Assembly: GCA_017935745.1 (NCBI GenBank)
Contig: JAGBGX010000011.1
Location: 1 to 64,000 of the forward strand
Direction: 5' to 3'
DNA: 64,000 nt
Source of the DNA: Treponema sp.
GTDB taxonomy: Bacteria; Spirochaetota; Spirochaetia; Treponematales; Treponemataceae
Below, in pieces: positions 32,844 to 42,446 of the stretch; position 1 is the stretch's first letter, and every line of letters begins with the position of its first letter. A model generated the notes under the pieces. The model made no database searches and had not been told where the DNA came from. It saw nothing but the letters and a program-made list of their open reading frames with translations. The position numbers and the translations under genes were made by a program.

Positions 32844-34818
32844 GACAACTGCAATGCGTCTTATTGAGCTGATGGTTCTTCGCGAGGATATTCATTCAGT
32901 CCTGAAGTATTTGGGTGAGCTTGGGGAATTTCAGTTTCAGCAGGAAATTTCAGAGAGAAGCGCTGACTCCCAGGAGCTGCGTCTCAATCCTGATGCGTCT
33001 GTTTTTGAAAAGCTTCAGAAGATCCGCGCGGCTCTTGACATTGAGGATTTGTCCGGGTACAAAGGTTCTGTCGCGCTTCCTGTGAGCGAAGACTTTGAAG
33101 AGGCTTCAAAAATCATTGAGTCTGTTGAAGAGCTGCATGAAAAGGAGCTTGAGGCGGCTGACAAGGCAAAGCGGGCTGCTTCTGCGTACAGCGAGGCTCT
33201 CGCTTTTTCAAACCTCAAGGTTTCCTATTCGGAGCTTGAGTCCCTTTCGTTCCTCACGCTGCGCATCGGAAAAATCGAGCCTGAGAAAATCGGGCAGCTT
33301 AAGGAGAAAATCGGGGCGCGGGGAATTATCGTCCAGCTCGGAGAGGACAAGTCCAGAATTCTTGCGGCTTCGTCAAAAAAGGCGCGCTTTGCCCTTGACG
33401 GCGAGCTTAAGGCGGCCGGATTTGTTGAGCTTCAGGTTCCCAAGGATTTCAAGGGAATTCCTGACGATGTTCTTCTGACGCTGAAAATCAACAAGGAAAA
33501 AGCTGCACGGGAGCTTGAGGAAATTCAGGCTGAGCGCAGAAATTTTGCAGAGACTCACAAGGCTGAAATTTACAGGCTTCTTCAGTCATATTCAGTCGGA
33601 ATGCAGATTTATGCGGTGGAAAATTCCCTTGAGTCAACGGAATTTGTCTACCGAATTACCGGCTGGATTCCTGCGTACCGCACCCGGCAGATTATCAGGG
33701 ATTTGGATGAGCTTACGCAAAGCAGGACTGGAATCCGCGAGTTTTTGCCGGACGAAGTTCCTTCCGTTGTTTCCGGGCATGAAAAAGTTCCTGTCCAGGT
33801 AAAGCACGGCAAGATTGTGTCCAATTTTGAGCGGATGATTTTCAGTTACGGTGCGCCGCTGTACGGAACTGTTGATCCCACGCCGTTTGTCGCGCTGTTT
33901 TTTACGGTGCTGTTCGGCATTATGTTCGGGGATGCGGGGCAGGGGCTTTGCTTTTTGCTCATAGGAATCTTGTGTTGCCTTAAGAAAATCAAGATTTCCG
34001 GCTGGGAAAAATTCGGGCCGGTTTTCTGCTGCATAGGAGTCAGCAGCACGGTGATGGGGCTTTTGACAGGGGAATTCTTTGCGAATGAAACGCTTCTCAG
34101 GCCGTTTGCGCTGTGGGTCACCGGGCTGTTCGGAGAACCCCGCGCCCCGATCTTGAGCATGATGCCTTCCAGCGATCCTGTCTCCATTGCACGGATGTTC
34201 ATGTTCTTCGGATTCACCATTGCCGTGGGATTCGTCATCAATACCTGCGGAATTATAATCAATATTGTAAACAATTTTTCGCTGCACAGGCTCGGAAAGG
34301 CTTTGTTCGGAAAAACGGGAATTACAGGCGCTGTCTTTTTCTGGTATATAATTGCCTTTGCACTGCGGACTGCGTTTTTCGGCCATGAGCCTGCGCTGTA
34401 TGACTGGATTGTAATAGGAGTCTCGCTGTTTCTGACGGCGTTCAGCGAAGTTTTTGAGCGTCTTGCAGAAGGAAAGCGGCCTGTGCTTGAAAACGGCCTG
34501 TTCAGCGCGCTGATTGGCGCTGTCGTTGAAATAATCGAAGTTATTTCATCTTACCTTTCAAACACAGTGAGCTTTGTGCGTGTCGGCGCGTTTGCGCTTG
34601 CCCATGCGGTTCTCGGCTATATTATCAATGCGCTGGTTGAAATAACTCCGGGCGGGTTCGGCATTATTGTTTTGATTGCGGGAAATGCGCTTGTTGTTGT
34701 TCTGGAAGGCATGATTGTTGCGATTCAGGTTGTCCGTCTTCAGTACTATGAATTCTTTTCAAAATTCTTCAGCGAGACAGGACGCGAATTCAAGCCGTTT
34801 GCCTTCAGCTATACATAG
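32836..34818 (+). CDS. V/A-type ATPase subunit I (stator membrane subunit)
   Basis: A 660-residue protein with a cytoplasmic N-terminal half (about 1-330) holding long coiled coils. A C-terminal half with about seven to eight membrane helices follows (from FVALFFTVLFGIMFGDAGQG). GDAGQG and the ISSYLSNTVSFVRVGAFALAHA helix are the diagnostic subunit I/a text; the Arg in SFVRVGAF is the expected essential arginine facing the rotor. It forms the ion half-channels. It overlaps subunit C at its start and is followed by subunit K after 60 bases. Confidence 0.93.
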   Translation: MVKTTAMRLIELMVLREDIHSVLKYLGELGEFQFQQEISERSADSQELRLNPDASVFEKLQKIRAALDIEDLSGYKGSVALPVSEDFEEASKIIESVEELHEKELEAADKAKRAASAYSEALAFSNLKVSYSELESLSFLTLRIGKIEPEKIGQLKEKIGARGIIVQLGEDKSRILAASSKKARFALDGELKAAGFVELQVPKDFKGIPDDVLLTLKINKEKAARELEEIQAERRNFAETHKAEIYRLLQSYSVGMQIYAVENSLESTEFVYRITGWIPAYRTRQIIRDLDELTQSRTGIREFLPDEVPSVVSGHEKVPVQVKHGKIVSNFERMIFSYGAPLYGTVDPTPFVALFFTVLFGIMFGDAGQGLCFLLIGILCCLKKIKISGWEKFGPVFCCIGVSSTVMGLLTGEFFANETLLRPFALWVTGLFGEPRAPILSMMPSSDPVSIARMFMFFGFTIAVGFVINTCGIIINIVNNFSLHRLGKALFGKTGITGAVFFWYIIAFALRTAFFGHEPALYDWIVIGVSLFLTAFSEVFERLAEGKRPVLENGLFSALIGAVVEIIEVISSYLSNTVSFVRVGAFALAHAVLGYIINALVEITPGGFGIIVLIAGNALVVVLEGMIVAIQVVRLQYYEFFSKFFSETGREFKPFAFSYT

Positions 34819-34878
34819 GAATCAACTGTGTCAGGCAGTTTTCAATATGAATATTTTTAGAACTAAAGAGGTGTTTTT

Positions 34879-35211
34879 ATGAACAAAAAAATGGTGGCTG
34901 TTTTGTCAATGATGATGGTTATTGCTGTTGCCGGCGTTTTTGCCCAGGCACCCCAGGAGCCTTCTGATGTTCAGGCTGTCGAGCAGTCTTCAGCAGGGCT
35001 TGGTTCCGCTGTAAAATACATTGCGGCGGCGCTTGCTGTGGGAATCGCATGTATCGGCGGCGGCTCAGCTGTCGGAAAAATCGGTTCGGCGGCAATGGGC
35101 GCAATGAGCGAGAATGCAGAGCTTTCAGGAAAGGCGCTTCCGTTTGTAGGTCTTGCCGAAGGAATCTGTCTGTGGGGCTTCCTTGTCGCGCTGTTCATTA
35201 TAATCATGTAA
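34879..35211 (+). CDS. V/A-type ATPase rotor subunit K (c-ring)
   Basis: A 110-residue proteolipid. Residues 5-23 form a hydrophobic, signal-like segment ending AGVFAQAPQ, followed by a short acidic linker. Two rotor helices follow (VKYIAAALAVGIACIGGGSA and ALPFVGLAEGICLWGFLVAL). The ion-binding carboxylate is Glu94 in LAEG. Many V-type K subunits have four helices (about 155 residues); this one has a single hairpin plus an N-terminal segment that may be cleaved. Whether the ion is proton or sodium cannot be decided. An AAAGAGG site precedes the ATG. Confidence 0.9.
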   Translation: MNKKMVAVLSMMMVIAVAGVFAQAPQEPSDVQAVEQSSAGLGSAVKYIAAALAVGIACIGGGSAVGKIGSAAMGAMSENAELSGKALPFVGLAEGICLWGFLVALFIIIM

Positions 35212-35233
35212 TCAGCCTGAAAGGTATTTCGCT

Positions 35234-35569
35234 TTGGAATATTTTGTAATCGGAGAACGGGAGCTTGTCCTCGGATTCATGCTTGTCGGTGTGAAAGGAA
35301 AGTCAGTTTCCAACAGGCAGGAAGCTTTGGAGTCATTTAACAGAATGACCGGGCAGCTTTCTTCCGCTTACGCCCCGGTGGAGCAGGACAGGCCGAAAGT
35401 TCTGATTCTTACAGAAGATGTCGCTGATATGCTGTCGGGAGAAGTTCAGGCCTGGCAGATGAAAGGCGCGGCTCCTCTTATTGTGGAAATTCCCGGTCTT
35501 CACGGTCACATTCAGGGCAGAAAAACGCTCACTGATTCAATCCGCGAGGCTGTTGGAATTCAAGTGTAG
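35234..35569 (+). CDS. V/A-type ATPase subunit F
   Basis: A 111-residue alpha/beta protein of the central stalk. MEYFVIGERELVLGFMLVGVKG opens the family pattern, VLILTEDVADMLS follows in the middle and the C-terminus carries PLIVEIPGLHGH. Subunit F contacts subunit D in the rotor shaft. The start is TTG 35234, with AAAGG about 10 bases upstream; no ATG is available in a sensible place. A 382-base gap separates it from subunit E, unusual for this operon. Confidence 0.9.
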   Translation: MEYFVIGERELVLGFMLVGVKGKSVSNRQEALESFNRMTGQLSSAYAPVEQDRPKVLILTEDVADMLSGEVQAWQMKGAAPLIVEIPGLHGHIQGRKTLTDSIREAVGIQV

Positions 35570-35728
35570 CATGTGCGCAGGCATTTTGTGCAGGAATGCA
35601 GCCTCAGCCGCACTATGCTTTGCTATGGTGAATTGTTCCGCAAAATGCAGCACCGCAGAAACTTTTCGGTTTCCGAGGATGTGCGTTTGTCCGTGAAGGC
35701 GGTATCCGCGTGAGAGGACAGTTTAATA

Positions 35729-35772
35729 GATACAGCCGGCCGTACAGTTTCAGCGGCTGATTGTAAACATTC
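35729..35772 (+). repeat. 44-base direct repeat, copy 1
   Basis: It matches copy 2 at 40 of 44 positions with a period of 159 bases. Each copy contains an internal stem CAGCCG/CGGCTG. Confidence 0.85.
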
Positions 35773-35887
35773 CTTATAATTCGGCAGCGAGAAAATCTTC
35801 AGATTTTGGAGCTGCTGAATTGGTGCGCGCGGACAGTGTCTGCTCTGCGCACTGTCTGATAAAGAGCAGTTTCGTAAGAAACTGCGA

Positions 35888-35931
35888 GATACAGCCGGCC
35901 GCGCAATTTCAGCGGCTGATTGTAAACGTTC
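35888..35931 (+). repeat. 44-base direct repeat, copy 2
   Basis: This second copy differs from the first at four positions; the CAGCCG/CGGCTG stem is conserved. It ends just upstream of the AAGGAAG ribosome binding site of subunit E. Confidence 0.85.
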
Positions 35932-35951
35932 TGTTTTTAAGGAAGATAAGT

Positions 35952-36590
35952 ATGGAAGAGTTGCGTTCGGCGGAGGTTTTAGACAAGGAAATCCGTTCTG
36001 ACAGCGTAAAGAAAGCGGAAAAAATTCTTGCCAAGGCCGAAGAAAGCGTCCGGCAGCTGCTTGACGGTGTCGAAGCTCGTGTTGCAAAGGAACGGGAAGC
36101 CGCTGAAAAAAAATCAGAGGAACGGATTGCTCTCTACGCAAAGAATACGGATGCATCCCTGCCTTTGGAAAAGCAGCGGTATCTGGTTTCTTACATTCAT
36201 AGTTCGGTCGTGGAAGCCATGAACAGCTATTTTGATAAAATCGGCGCGGACGGGCGGCTCAAGGTGCTCCGTTCCCTTGCTGAGCGGGCAAAGGAGACTG
36301 TGGGCGGCCGGGACACAGATGCCGTTGCAGTCGGGCTGGACGAAGCTTCCGCTGAAAAAATGCTCAGGGCTGTGTTCGGCAAAAAGCTTGCTTCCTGCTC
36401 GTCCGGGAATGCTGTTCTGCTTTCAGGCGAAGCTGTAGAAGGCTTCAGCCGGAGGGAAGGAATCATACTGAGAACTCAGGACGGAACAGTCGTTTGCCGT
36501 CTGACTCTTGATGAAAAAGTGCATGAAATTTTAGACGAAAAGAGCTGTGAGCTGGCAAAAACTCTTTTTGGAGGGAGGCTGCCTGAATGA
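35952..36590 (+). CDS. V/A-type ATPase subunit E
   Basis: A 212-residue stator subunit. The first 90 residues form a long charged coiled coil ([19 protein letters not shown]) expected to pair with subunit G/H. The C-terminal half is the globular head that binds the catalytic hexamer ([21 protein letters not shown] ... [16 protein letters not shown]). ATG 35952 follows AAGGAAG by about 7 bases. The stop overlaps the subunit A start as ATGA. The in-frame extension upstream runs through the repeat region and is rejected. Confidence 0.85.
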   Translation: MEELRSAEVLDKEIRSDSVKKAEKILAKAEESVRQLLDGVEARVAKEREAAEKKSEERIALYAKNTDASLPLEKQRYLVSYIHSSVVEAMNSYFDKIGADGRLKVLRSLAERAKETVGGRDTDAVAVGLDEASAEKMLRAVFGKKLASCSSGNAVLLSGEAVEGFSRREGIILRTQDGTVVCRLTLDEKVHEILDEKSCELAKTLFGGRLPE

Positions 36591-38377
36591 TTACCGGAAG
36601 AATCACGCGCATTTCAGGACCGATTGTCTATGCAGAAGGACTTGAAAAATGCGGTCTGTACGATGTTGTCGATGTCGGTGAAAAAAAACTCATCGGTGAA
36701 ATAATACGCCAGGACAAGGGGAAGGCTACAATTCAGGTTTACGAAGATGTCACTGGAATGCATGTGGGCGAGCAGGTTGTTTCCAGCGGGCGTCCGCTTT
36801 CCCTGAAGCTCGGCCCTGGTCTTGTCGGAACAATTTATGACGGAATTCAGCGTCCTTTGAAGGAAATGTATGAAGACGGCGGCGCGTTTCTGCTTCCGGG
36901 ACAGCGGACGGAAGCCATTGACCCGGAAAAAAAGTGGGAATTTGTTCCTGCTGAAAATCCGTCAGACGGAACACCGTTTTCTGAAGGAGCCGCGATTGCT
37001 CCGGGAATGGTGCTGGGAACAGTGCAGGAGACAGGTTCCATTGTCCACCGGATTATGGTTCCGCCGTTTATCCGTGGCCGGACAATGCAGTCGTTTGCCG
37101 GAAAAGGCTCCTACACGGTAGATGAAACGATTGCCGTAACTGAGCTTGGTGAGAAAATCACCATGAGCCAGTACTGGCCGCTGCGCCGTCCGCGTCCGTT
37201 TGCCCGGAAGCTTGAAGTTTCCCAGCCGCTTGTCACAGGGCTCCGTGTTATCGATGTGTTTTTTCCTTTGTCGAAAGGCGGAACTGCGGCAATTCCCGGC
37301 GGCTTTGGAACGGGAAAGACAATGACGCAGCATGCCATTGCAAAATGGTGCGATGCCGACCTGATTGTCTACATTGGATGCGGTGAGCGCGGAAACGAGA
37401 TGACTGATGTTCTCACTGAATTTCCGACGCTGATAGATCCGCGGACGGGACGTTCCCTCATGGAGCGCACGATTCTTATTGCGAACACTTCAAACATGCC
37501 TGTTGCTGCCCGCGAAGTCTCCCTGTATTCAGGCATTACGCTTGCTGAATATTACCGCGACATGGGAATGCATGTTGCAATCATGGCTGATTCCACGAGC
37601 CGCTGGGCGGAAGCGCTGCGCGAGCTTTCAGGGCGCATGGAGGAAATGCCTGCGGAAGAAGGATATCCTGCGTATCTTCCGACCCGCCTTGCAGAATTCT
37701 ATGAGCGTGCAGGCCGCGTTGATTCCCTGTGCGGCAAGGAAGGCTCTGTAAGTGTTATCGGAGCTGTTTCTCCTGCTGGCGGCGACTTTTCGGAGCCTGT
37801 CACTCAGCATACAAAGCGTTTTATCCGCTGCTTCTGGGCGCTCGACCGCGAGCTTGCCAATGCCCGCCATTATCCTGCCATCGGCTGGATTGACTCGTAC
37901 TCAGAATATGCGTCAGAAATCAAAGGCTGGTGGGACAAATTTGATCCGCGCTGGGCTTCTATCCGTGTGCAGGCGCTTGACCTTCTCAAAAGGGAGCAGC
38001 GGCTTCAGCAGATTGTCCGCCTGATTGGTGCGGATGCCCTGCCTGACAGCGACCGCCTGATTCTGACAGTATGCGAAATGATTAAAAACGGCTTTTTACA
38101 GCAGAACGCCTTTGACACTGTGGATGCGTTTGCGGTTCCAGAAAAGCAGATCCGCACGCTTCTGCTTATGATGGGATTCTACGAAAAAGCGCTGAAAATC
38201 ATCAGGTCCGGCTGCCCGCTGCTGAAAATCATAGAGCTTCCAGTGCGAAATGAAATAATCAGGGCAAAAAGTGAAATTCCGAACGACAAGCTGGATCAGC
38301 TTACAACTATTCAAAACCACCTTGACGATCAGATGGCGGAACTGGAAAGAATGTACCGCAAGGATATTGCCGTATGA
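36587..38377 (+). CDS. atpA: V/A-type ATPase catalytic subunit A
   Basis: A 596-residue catalytic subunit. The N-terminal beta-barrel begins [18 protein letters not shown]. The P-loop [12 protein letters not shown] is near residues 233-244, [15 protein letters not shown] follows, and [31 protein letters not shown] is family-diagnostic text. It hydrolyses or makes ATP with subunit B in an A3B3 hexamer. It is of normal length for the bacterial/archaeal type. The start overlaps subunit E and the stop overlaps subunit B, both as ATGA, so translation is probably coupled. Confidence 0.97.
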   Translation: MITGRITRISGPIVYAEGLEKCGLYDVVDVGEKKLIGEIIRQDKGKATIQVYEDVTGMHVGEQVVSSGRPLSLKLGPGLVGTIYDGIQRPLKEMYEDGGAFLLPGQRTEAIDPEKKWEFVPAENPSDGTPFSEGAAIAPGMVLGTVQETGSIVHRIMVPPFIRGRTMQSFAGKGSYTVDETIAVTELGEKITMSQYWPLRRPRPFARKLEVSQPLVTGLRVIDVFFPLSKGGTAAIPGGFGTGKTMTQHAIAKWCDADLIVYIGCGERGNEMTDVLTEFPTLIDPRTGRSLMERTILIANTSNMPVAAREVSLYSGITLAEYYRDMGMHVAIMADSTSRWAEALRELSGRMEEMPAEEGYPAYLPTRLAEFYERAGRVDSLCGKEGSVSVIGAVSPAGGDFSEPVTQHTKRFIRCFWALDRELANARHYPAIGWIDSYSEYASEIKGWWDKFDPRWASIRVQALDLLKREQRLQQIVRLIGADALPDSDRLILTVCEMIKNGFLQQNAFDTVDAFAVPEKQIRTLLLMMGFYEKALKIIRSGCPLLKIIELPVRNEIIRAKSEIPNDKLDQLTTIQNHLDDQMAELERMYRKDIAV

Positions 38378-39756
38378 AAGGAATAGAATATGCCGGACTG
38401 ACTTCTGTAGACGGCCCGATTGTCGCGGTAAAGCGCAGTGAGAATTCTTCTTATGATGAAGTCGTGTATGTGCGCGACAAGAACGGTGAAAAGCGGACTG
38501 GACGCATCATAGACTTGAATGAAACATCCGCTATTGTCCAGATTTTCGGAAGCACTACCGGGCTTGACCTTGAGGGTGCGACTGTGGAATTCCTTGAGGA
38601 GCCGATGGAGCTTCGTGTCGGGAAAGGGCTTTTGGGGCGCATCTTCAACGGCCTTGGAGAGCCTGTTGACGGCTATCCGCAGATTATTTCCGACAAAAAA
38701 GTGAACGTGAACGGAAATCCGATCAATCCCTATGCGCGTGTTTATCCGCGGGACTTCATTCAGACCGGCATTTCTTCAATTGACGGAATGAATACGCTTA
38801 TCCGCGGCCAGAAGCTTCCGATTTTTTCAGGGAACGGACTTCCGCACAACAAGCTTGCCGCCCAGATTATCCGCCAGGCCAAGATCCGCAGCAGCACGGA
38901 AGAATTCGTCATGGTGTTTGCCGGCATGGGAATCAAGTATGATGTCGCCCAGTTCTTCAAGCATACATTTGAAGAGTCCGGCGTTCTTTCCAAGGTCGTT
39001 ATGTTCCAGTCTCTGGCTGATGCTCCTTCTATAGAAAGAATCATTACGCCGCGGTGCGCCCTTACTGCCGCAGAATATCTGGCATACGAGTGCAATATGC
39101 ACGTTCTTGTCGTGATGACGGATATGACGAACTACTGCGAGGCGCTGCGTGAAATTTCAACAACGCGTGGCGAAGTTCCCGGCCGCAAGGGCTACCCCGG
39201 ATACTTGTATTCCAACCTTGCGGAGCTGTATGAGCGTGCCGGAAAAATTCAGGGAAGCTCAGGCTCGATTACGCAGATTCCGATTCTTTCCATGCCGAAC
39301 GATGATATTTCGCATCCGATTCCAGACTTGACCGGCTACATTACGGAAGGCCAGATTGTCCTTGACCGCGAAATGAGCCAGAAAGGAATGTATCCGCCTG
39401 TCTCCGGGCTTCCGAGCCTGAGCCGCCTCATGAAGGACGGAATCGGAGAAGGAATGACGCGCGAAGACCATGCGCCTGTCTCAAGCCAGCTGTTTGCCGC
39501 GTACAGCAAGGTAAAGTCCATCCGCAACCTTGCCTCCATTATCGGCGAAGAGGAGCTTTCCGAGCTTGACCAAAGCTATCTCCGGTTTGGAAACGAGCTT
39601 GAAGCGAAATTCTTTACCCAGGGTGAATATGAAGACCGTTCAATTGAAGAAACGCTTGACTTGGGCTGGAAAATGCTGTCCATGCTTCCGCGGGACGAAC
39701 TGTACAGAATCAAGAGCGATATGATTGAAAAATATCTGCCGAAGGCGGAAGCGTAG
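38374..39756 (+). CDS. atpB: V/A-type ATPase subunit B
   Basis: A 460-residue non-catalytic subunit. It begins [19 protein letters not shown] and contains [51 protein letters not shown] in place of a catalytic P-loop, and [23 protein letters not shown]. These are typical of subunit B, which binds nucleotide without turnover and contacts the stalks. The C-terminus matches the usual length. Subunit D follows after 9 bases. Confidence 0.96.
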   Translation: MKGIEYAGLTSVDGPIVAVKRSENSSYDEVVYVRDKNGEKRTGRIIDLNETSAIVQIFGSTTGLDLEGATVEFLEEPMELRVGKGLLGRIFNGLGEPVDGYPQIISDKKVNVNGNPINPYARVYPRDFIQTGISSIDGMNTLIRGQKLPIFSGNGLPHNKLAAQIIRQAKIRSSTEEFVMVFAGMGIKYDVAQFFKHTFEESGVLSKVVMFQSLADAPSIERIITPRCALTAAEYLAYECNMHVLVVMTDMTNYCEALREISTTRGEVPGRKGYPGYLYSNLAELYERAGKIQGSSGSITQIPILSMPNDDISHPIPDLTGYITEGQIVLDREMSQKGMYPPVSGLPSLSRLMKDGIGEGMTREDHAPVSSQLFAAYSKVKSIRNLASIIGEEELSELDQSYLRFGNELEAKFFTQGEYEDRSIEETLDLGWKMLSMLPRDELYRIKSDMIEKYLPKAEA

Positions 39757-39765
39757 GGTGCGCGT

Positions 39766-40389
39766 ATGGCGAAACTCAATATAGCTCCGACAAAGTCAAA
39801 CCTTCTCGCCGTAAAGGAGCAGCTTGCAGTCAGCACAGAAGGCTATGACCTGCTTGAGCAGAAGCGTGAAATTCTTGTCATGGAACTGATGCGCATTGTT
39901 GAGCAGGTGAAGCTCCTTGAAAATAAAGTTGACAAGTGCATAAACACGGCATATCCTGCTTTAAAGGCTATGCTGATGACAGTCGGCGGCGACAGGGTTG
40001 AGCGGATTGCCCACGGAATCAGCTATGCGTTTGAAATTACAAAGCGCCCTGCCGCGATTGCAGGAATTTCCTTTACAACAATCGATGTGAATCTGCCGAA
40101 GCGGCAGCTGTTTTCATCATTCAGGGGAACTTTTGCCGACAGCGATGAAGTCATGACTGATTTCTTTGAGCTTCTGACGCTTCTGACAAAAATGGCAGGC
40201 ATCCGCACCATTGCATGGCGGCTTGCCCTTGAAGTGAAGAAAACACAGCGGCGTGTAAATGCCCTTGACAAGACTGTTATTCCGCAGTCGAAGGAAACAG
40301 TGAAGTATATAGAAAGCGTTCTGGAGGAACGGGAACGGGACAACGTTTTTGTTATGAAGTCACTAAAAAAAAGGCAGGGTGAAAAATGA
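39766..40389 (+). CDS. V/A-type ATPase subunit D
   Basis: A 207-residue central-rotor subunit made of two long helices. Residues 3-65 contain IAPTKSNLLAVKEQLAVSTEGYDLLEQKREIL, the conserved N-terminal helix, and residues 140-185 contain EVKKTQRRVNALDKTVIPQSKETVKYIESVLEERERD, the matching C-terminal one. This is standard subunit D text. The Usp-like gene overlaps its stop as ATGA, so the two are probably co-translated. Confidence 0.95.
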   Translation: MAKLNIAPTKSNLLAVKEQLAVSTEGYDLLEQKREILVMELMRIVEQVKLLENKVDKCINTAYPALKAMLMTVGGDRVERIAHGISYAFEITKRPAAIAGISFTTIDVNLPKRQLFSSFRGTFADSDEVMTDFFELLTLLTKMAGIRTIAWRLALEVKKTQRRVNALDKTVIPQSKETVKYIESVLEERERDNVFVMKSLKKRQGEK

Positions 40390-40883
40390 TAAAACCTCTT
40401 TTCCAGCGTGTCGTAGTCGCCTACAACGGCTCTCAGTCGTCGCTTCATACTGTTTTGTACGCAATTCTGATGGCAAAAGTGTACAAGTGTTCTGTCAAGG
40501 CTGTAAGCGTTGTAGATACGGCTTCCATAAAGTATCTGACCCTGAAAAAATTCATGGTTTCCCAGGAGAGCGATTCCGTTTCGCAGAACCTTGAGTCAGA
40601 CTGTGTAAAGAATCTTGCCTATGTTACAGAGCTTGCAAAGTCAAAGGGCGTGAAGATTGAAACTGAAATCAGGAAAGGCGCAGTCTGGTCCGAAATTATC
40701 AGCGCGGCGGATGAATTCAAGGCTGATCTTATTCTGCTTGGCGGTGCAAAGAATTTGAACAGGCTGTCAACTCTCTCCCATGACAGCATTTCATCTCAGG
40801 ACAGTGAAATCATCGGAAGCGCCCATTGCTCAGTCATGGTTGTCCGGGAGCCGTATGTGGAGCAGAAATTCAAGCTGATTTGA
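40386..40883 (+). CDS. Universal-stress-fold protein closing the V-ATPase operon
   Basis: A 165-residue protein with the UspA alpha/beta fold: VVVAYNGSQSSLHTVLYAILMAK opens it, DLILLGGAKN follows the fourth strand and SAHCSVMVVREPY ends it. The ATP-binding signature G-x2-G-x9-G(S/T) is not clearly met; GGAKNLNRLSTLS lacks the second glycine, so nucleotide binding is doubtful. Because it overlaps subunit D by 4 bases, a role linked to the ATPase is plausible but not shown. Confidence 0.75.
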   Translation: MIKPLFQRVVVAYNGSQSSLHTVLYAILMAKVYKCSVKAVSVVDTASIKYLTLKKFMVSQESDSVSQNLESDCVKNLAYVTELAKSKGVKIETEIRKGAVWSEIISAADEFKADLILLGGAKNLNRLSTLSHDSISSQDSEIIGSAHCSVMVVREPYVEQKFKLI

Positions 40884-40955
40884 TTCAGCCTGCTGTGCAT
40901 GTGCTTCTTTCCGGCAGGCGCATCTCTGCCGTTTTCCGCCCGGCGCCCGGCAAAG

Positions 40956-42185
40956 CTAAAAATTCACCTTGAAGCCGACTTGTGCTGAATAGCATTGCGC
41001 GCGCTTATCTGCGTCTGCAAGGCTCAGGCAGTCCACGGACAGCGAGGCGTTCAGCGAGCCTCCGAAGATGTCTATGCCCGCATACGGAGAAATCAGCAGG
41101 CTGGCCTTGAATTTTTCCTCATACGTCCGTGAAACAGCGAATGTTGTATGGGCGCCGAGCGATGTTCTGGTTGCCCCGATATACAGCTGCTCAGAATGGA
41201 TATTGACATTGCCTCCGAACACTGACTCAGCATCCTTGCTTTCTGCGGTATGCCTCAGGAAAACCATGTCCTGTGCAGTTTCCCTCGGAAAAAAGAAGCC
41301 TGACGAGTCGATTGCAATATACTTTCCAGCCGCCCGCGCTTCTGCAAACGCATAGATATCGCTCCATTTGTTGATTTTATCGGAACCGCTGTTCTTTTTA
41401 GTCAGACGCAGCCTGTTTATGCCGGCTTTTATCAGCAGCGAGGTTGTGTTTCTGTTTCCGACAAGAAACGTCAGCCCGCCGTGGATCTGGATTTCCTTTG
41501 TTGCAAAAAAGTAGTTTTCATCGCCTTCATCTTCAGGAAGCGCAAGCCCCATGCTCAAGTCTGCCGCCGTTATTCCCAGAAGGGACGCAAAGCGCACATC
41601 AAGGTTCAGTGCATCGCTGCTGCTCTCATCAGAAAGGGCTTCATTCTGATAGCAGCTGATTCCGAATGCGAGCGGTCCTTCCGGGCGGAATGTGTAGCCG
41701 AGCCCTTTTGCGTACATCGGATAGTATGAAATGCCTGCAAGCCCGCGGTAGCTGCTGGTAAAGGACGAGCTTACCGGCTTTATTCCGAACTGCCGCTGAA
41801 GAAACAGGTCGGAGCCGATCGGCTCAAAATTTCCAATGTATGCGTTTATATAGTGGGAGGCTCCTGACGAGCTCAGCTTGAGTGTGGCAGAGCATTCTTC
41901 CATGCGGAACCTGGCGTTCCGCTCTGCAAAGGAAAGCGAGTCATATTTGAAGATATCGTCTCCGTACACGTAAAATCCGCCCCGCAGAAAGAGCGTTCCG
42001 CCAAAGTCAATCTGCCCGGTGAGAAACGACTCGCCGAAGCATTCCGGCTTGAAACTGCTGGTGTCCGGCCTGTTCTGCACTCCGGCTGAAAATCCCGTGC
42101 ATCCGTTAAAAAAGGGCCGCTCCAAGGCAGCCAGGCTGCACGCTGCCAGAATAAAAGCTGCGGCTGCGCATACATTTTTTTTCAA
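40956..42185 (-). CDS. Probable outer-membrane beta-barrel protein
   Basis: A 409-residue exported protein of unknown function. TTG 42185 is chosen because GGGAGG lies 5-6 bases upstream, giving MKKNVCAAAAFILAACSLAALE as signal peptide. The text LAAC could also be a lipobox. The body is rich in alternating hydrophobic/polar strands with Tyr, Phe and Gly (e.g. GGTLFLRGGFYVYGD) and the last residue is Phe (VGFKVNF), as in outer-membrane barrels. No family name is offered. The longer frame starting at 42215 would remove the charge pattern of the signal peptide. Confidence 0.6.
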   Translation of the reverse strand: MKKNVCAAAAFILAACSLAALERPFFNGCTGFSAGVQNRPDTSSFKPECFGESFLTGQIDFGGTLFLRGGFYVYGDDIFKYDSLSFAERNARFRMEECSATLKLSSSGASHYINAYIGNFEPIGSDLFLQRQFGIKPVSSSFTSSYRGLAGISYYPMYAKGLGYTFRPEGPLAFGISCYQNEALSDESSSDALNLDVRFASLLGITAADLSMGLALPEDEGDENYFFATKEIQIHGGLTFLVGNRNTTSLLIKAGINRLRLTKKNSGSDKINKWSDIYAFAEARAAGKYIAIDSSGFFFPRETAQDMVFLRHTAESKDAESVFGGNVNIHSEQLYIGATRTSLGAHTTFAVSRTYEEKFKASLLISPYAGIDIFGGSLNASLSVDCLSLADADKRAQCYSAQVGFKVNF

Positions 42186-42410
42186 TGGATCCTCCCTGCC
42201 GGAATGCCGCCGCATATAGGCTTATGACGGCTTCTTTGCTTTCCGTTCCATTTGATTTTCGGAAAAATAAAAAAAAACTTAATATCTGCCTGCGTTCTGC
42301 CGGAAAAGAGCTTGTGCAGCTTTTGCTCTTTGCAGGAGCCTCAGAAAGTGAATTTTTTGATAGCAGTATGAAAATTTTCGGATAAATTCGCCTTGTTTGT
42401 TCACTTTGAC

Positions 42411-42438
42411 TTGACATCTTAAAATATTCGATTAAAAT
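42411..42438 (+). promoter_or_regulatory. Promoter of the cheA operon, leaderless spacing
   Basis: TTGACA (42411-42416), a 16-base spacer and TAAAAT (42433-42438). The cheA ATG is at 42447, only 8 bases later, with no Shine-Dalgarno sequence. The mraZ promoter has the same TTGACA-16-TAAAAT form. Confidence 0.65.
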
Positions 42439-42446
42439 GTACTATC

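Larger units (their letters stand above)
35570..35951. other. Structured intergenic region within the V-ATPase operon
   Basis: No gene is seen here. It holds two 44-base direct repeats (35729-35772, 35888-35931). A compound hairpin lies at 35778-35821 (outer AATTCGGCAGC arm with one G-U, inner AAAATCT-TC-AGATTTT). Further hairpins are GACAGTG/CACTGTC (35832-35838 with 35850-35856) and GCAGTTTC-GTAA-GAAACTGC (35866-35885), closed by a GNRA-type tetraloop. The last repeat ends about 20 bases before subunit E. Confidence 0.7.

Noticed and set aside
35820..35951. An N-terminal extension of V-ATPase subunit E by 44 residues
   Set aside because: The extension is read through the hairpins and the second direct repeat, has no ribosome binding site, and does not match the coiled-coil start of the family. 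ATG 35952 has AAGGAAG.
41873..42175. A 100-residue frame opposite in register to the barrel protein
   Set aside because: It overlaps the signal peptide and N-terminal strands of the barrel protein in another frame on the same strand and has no ribosome binding site.
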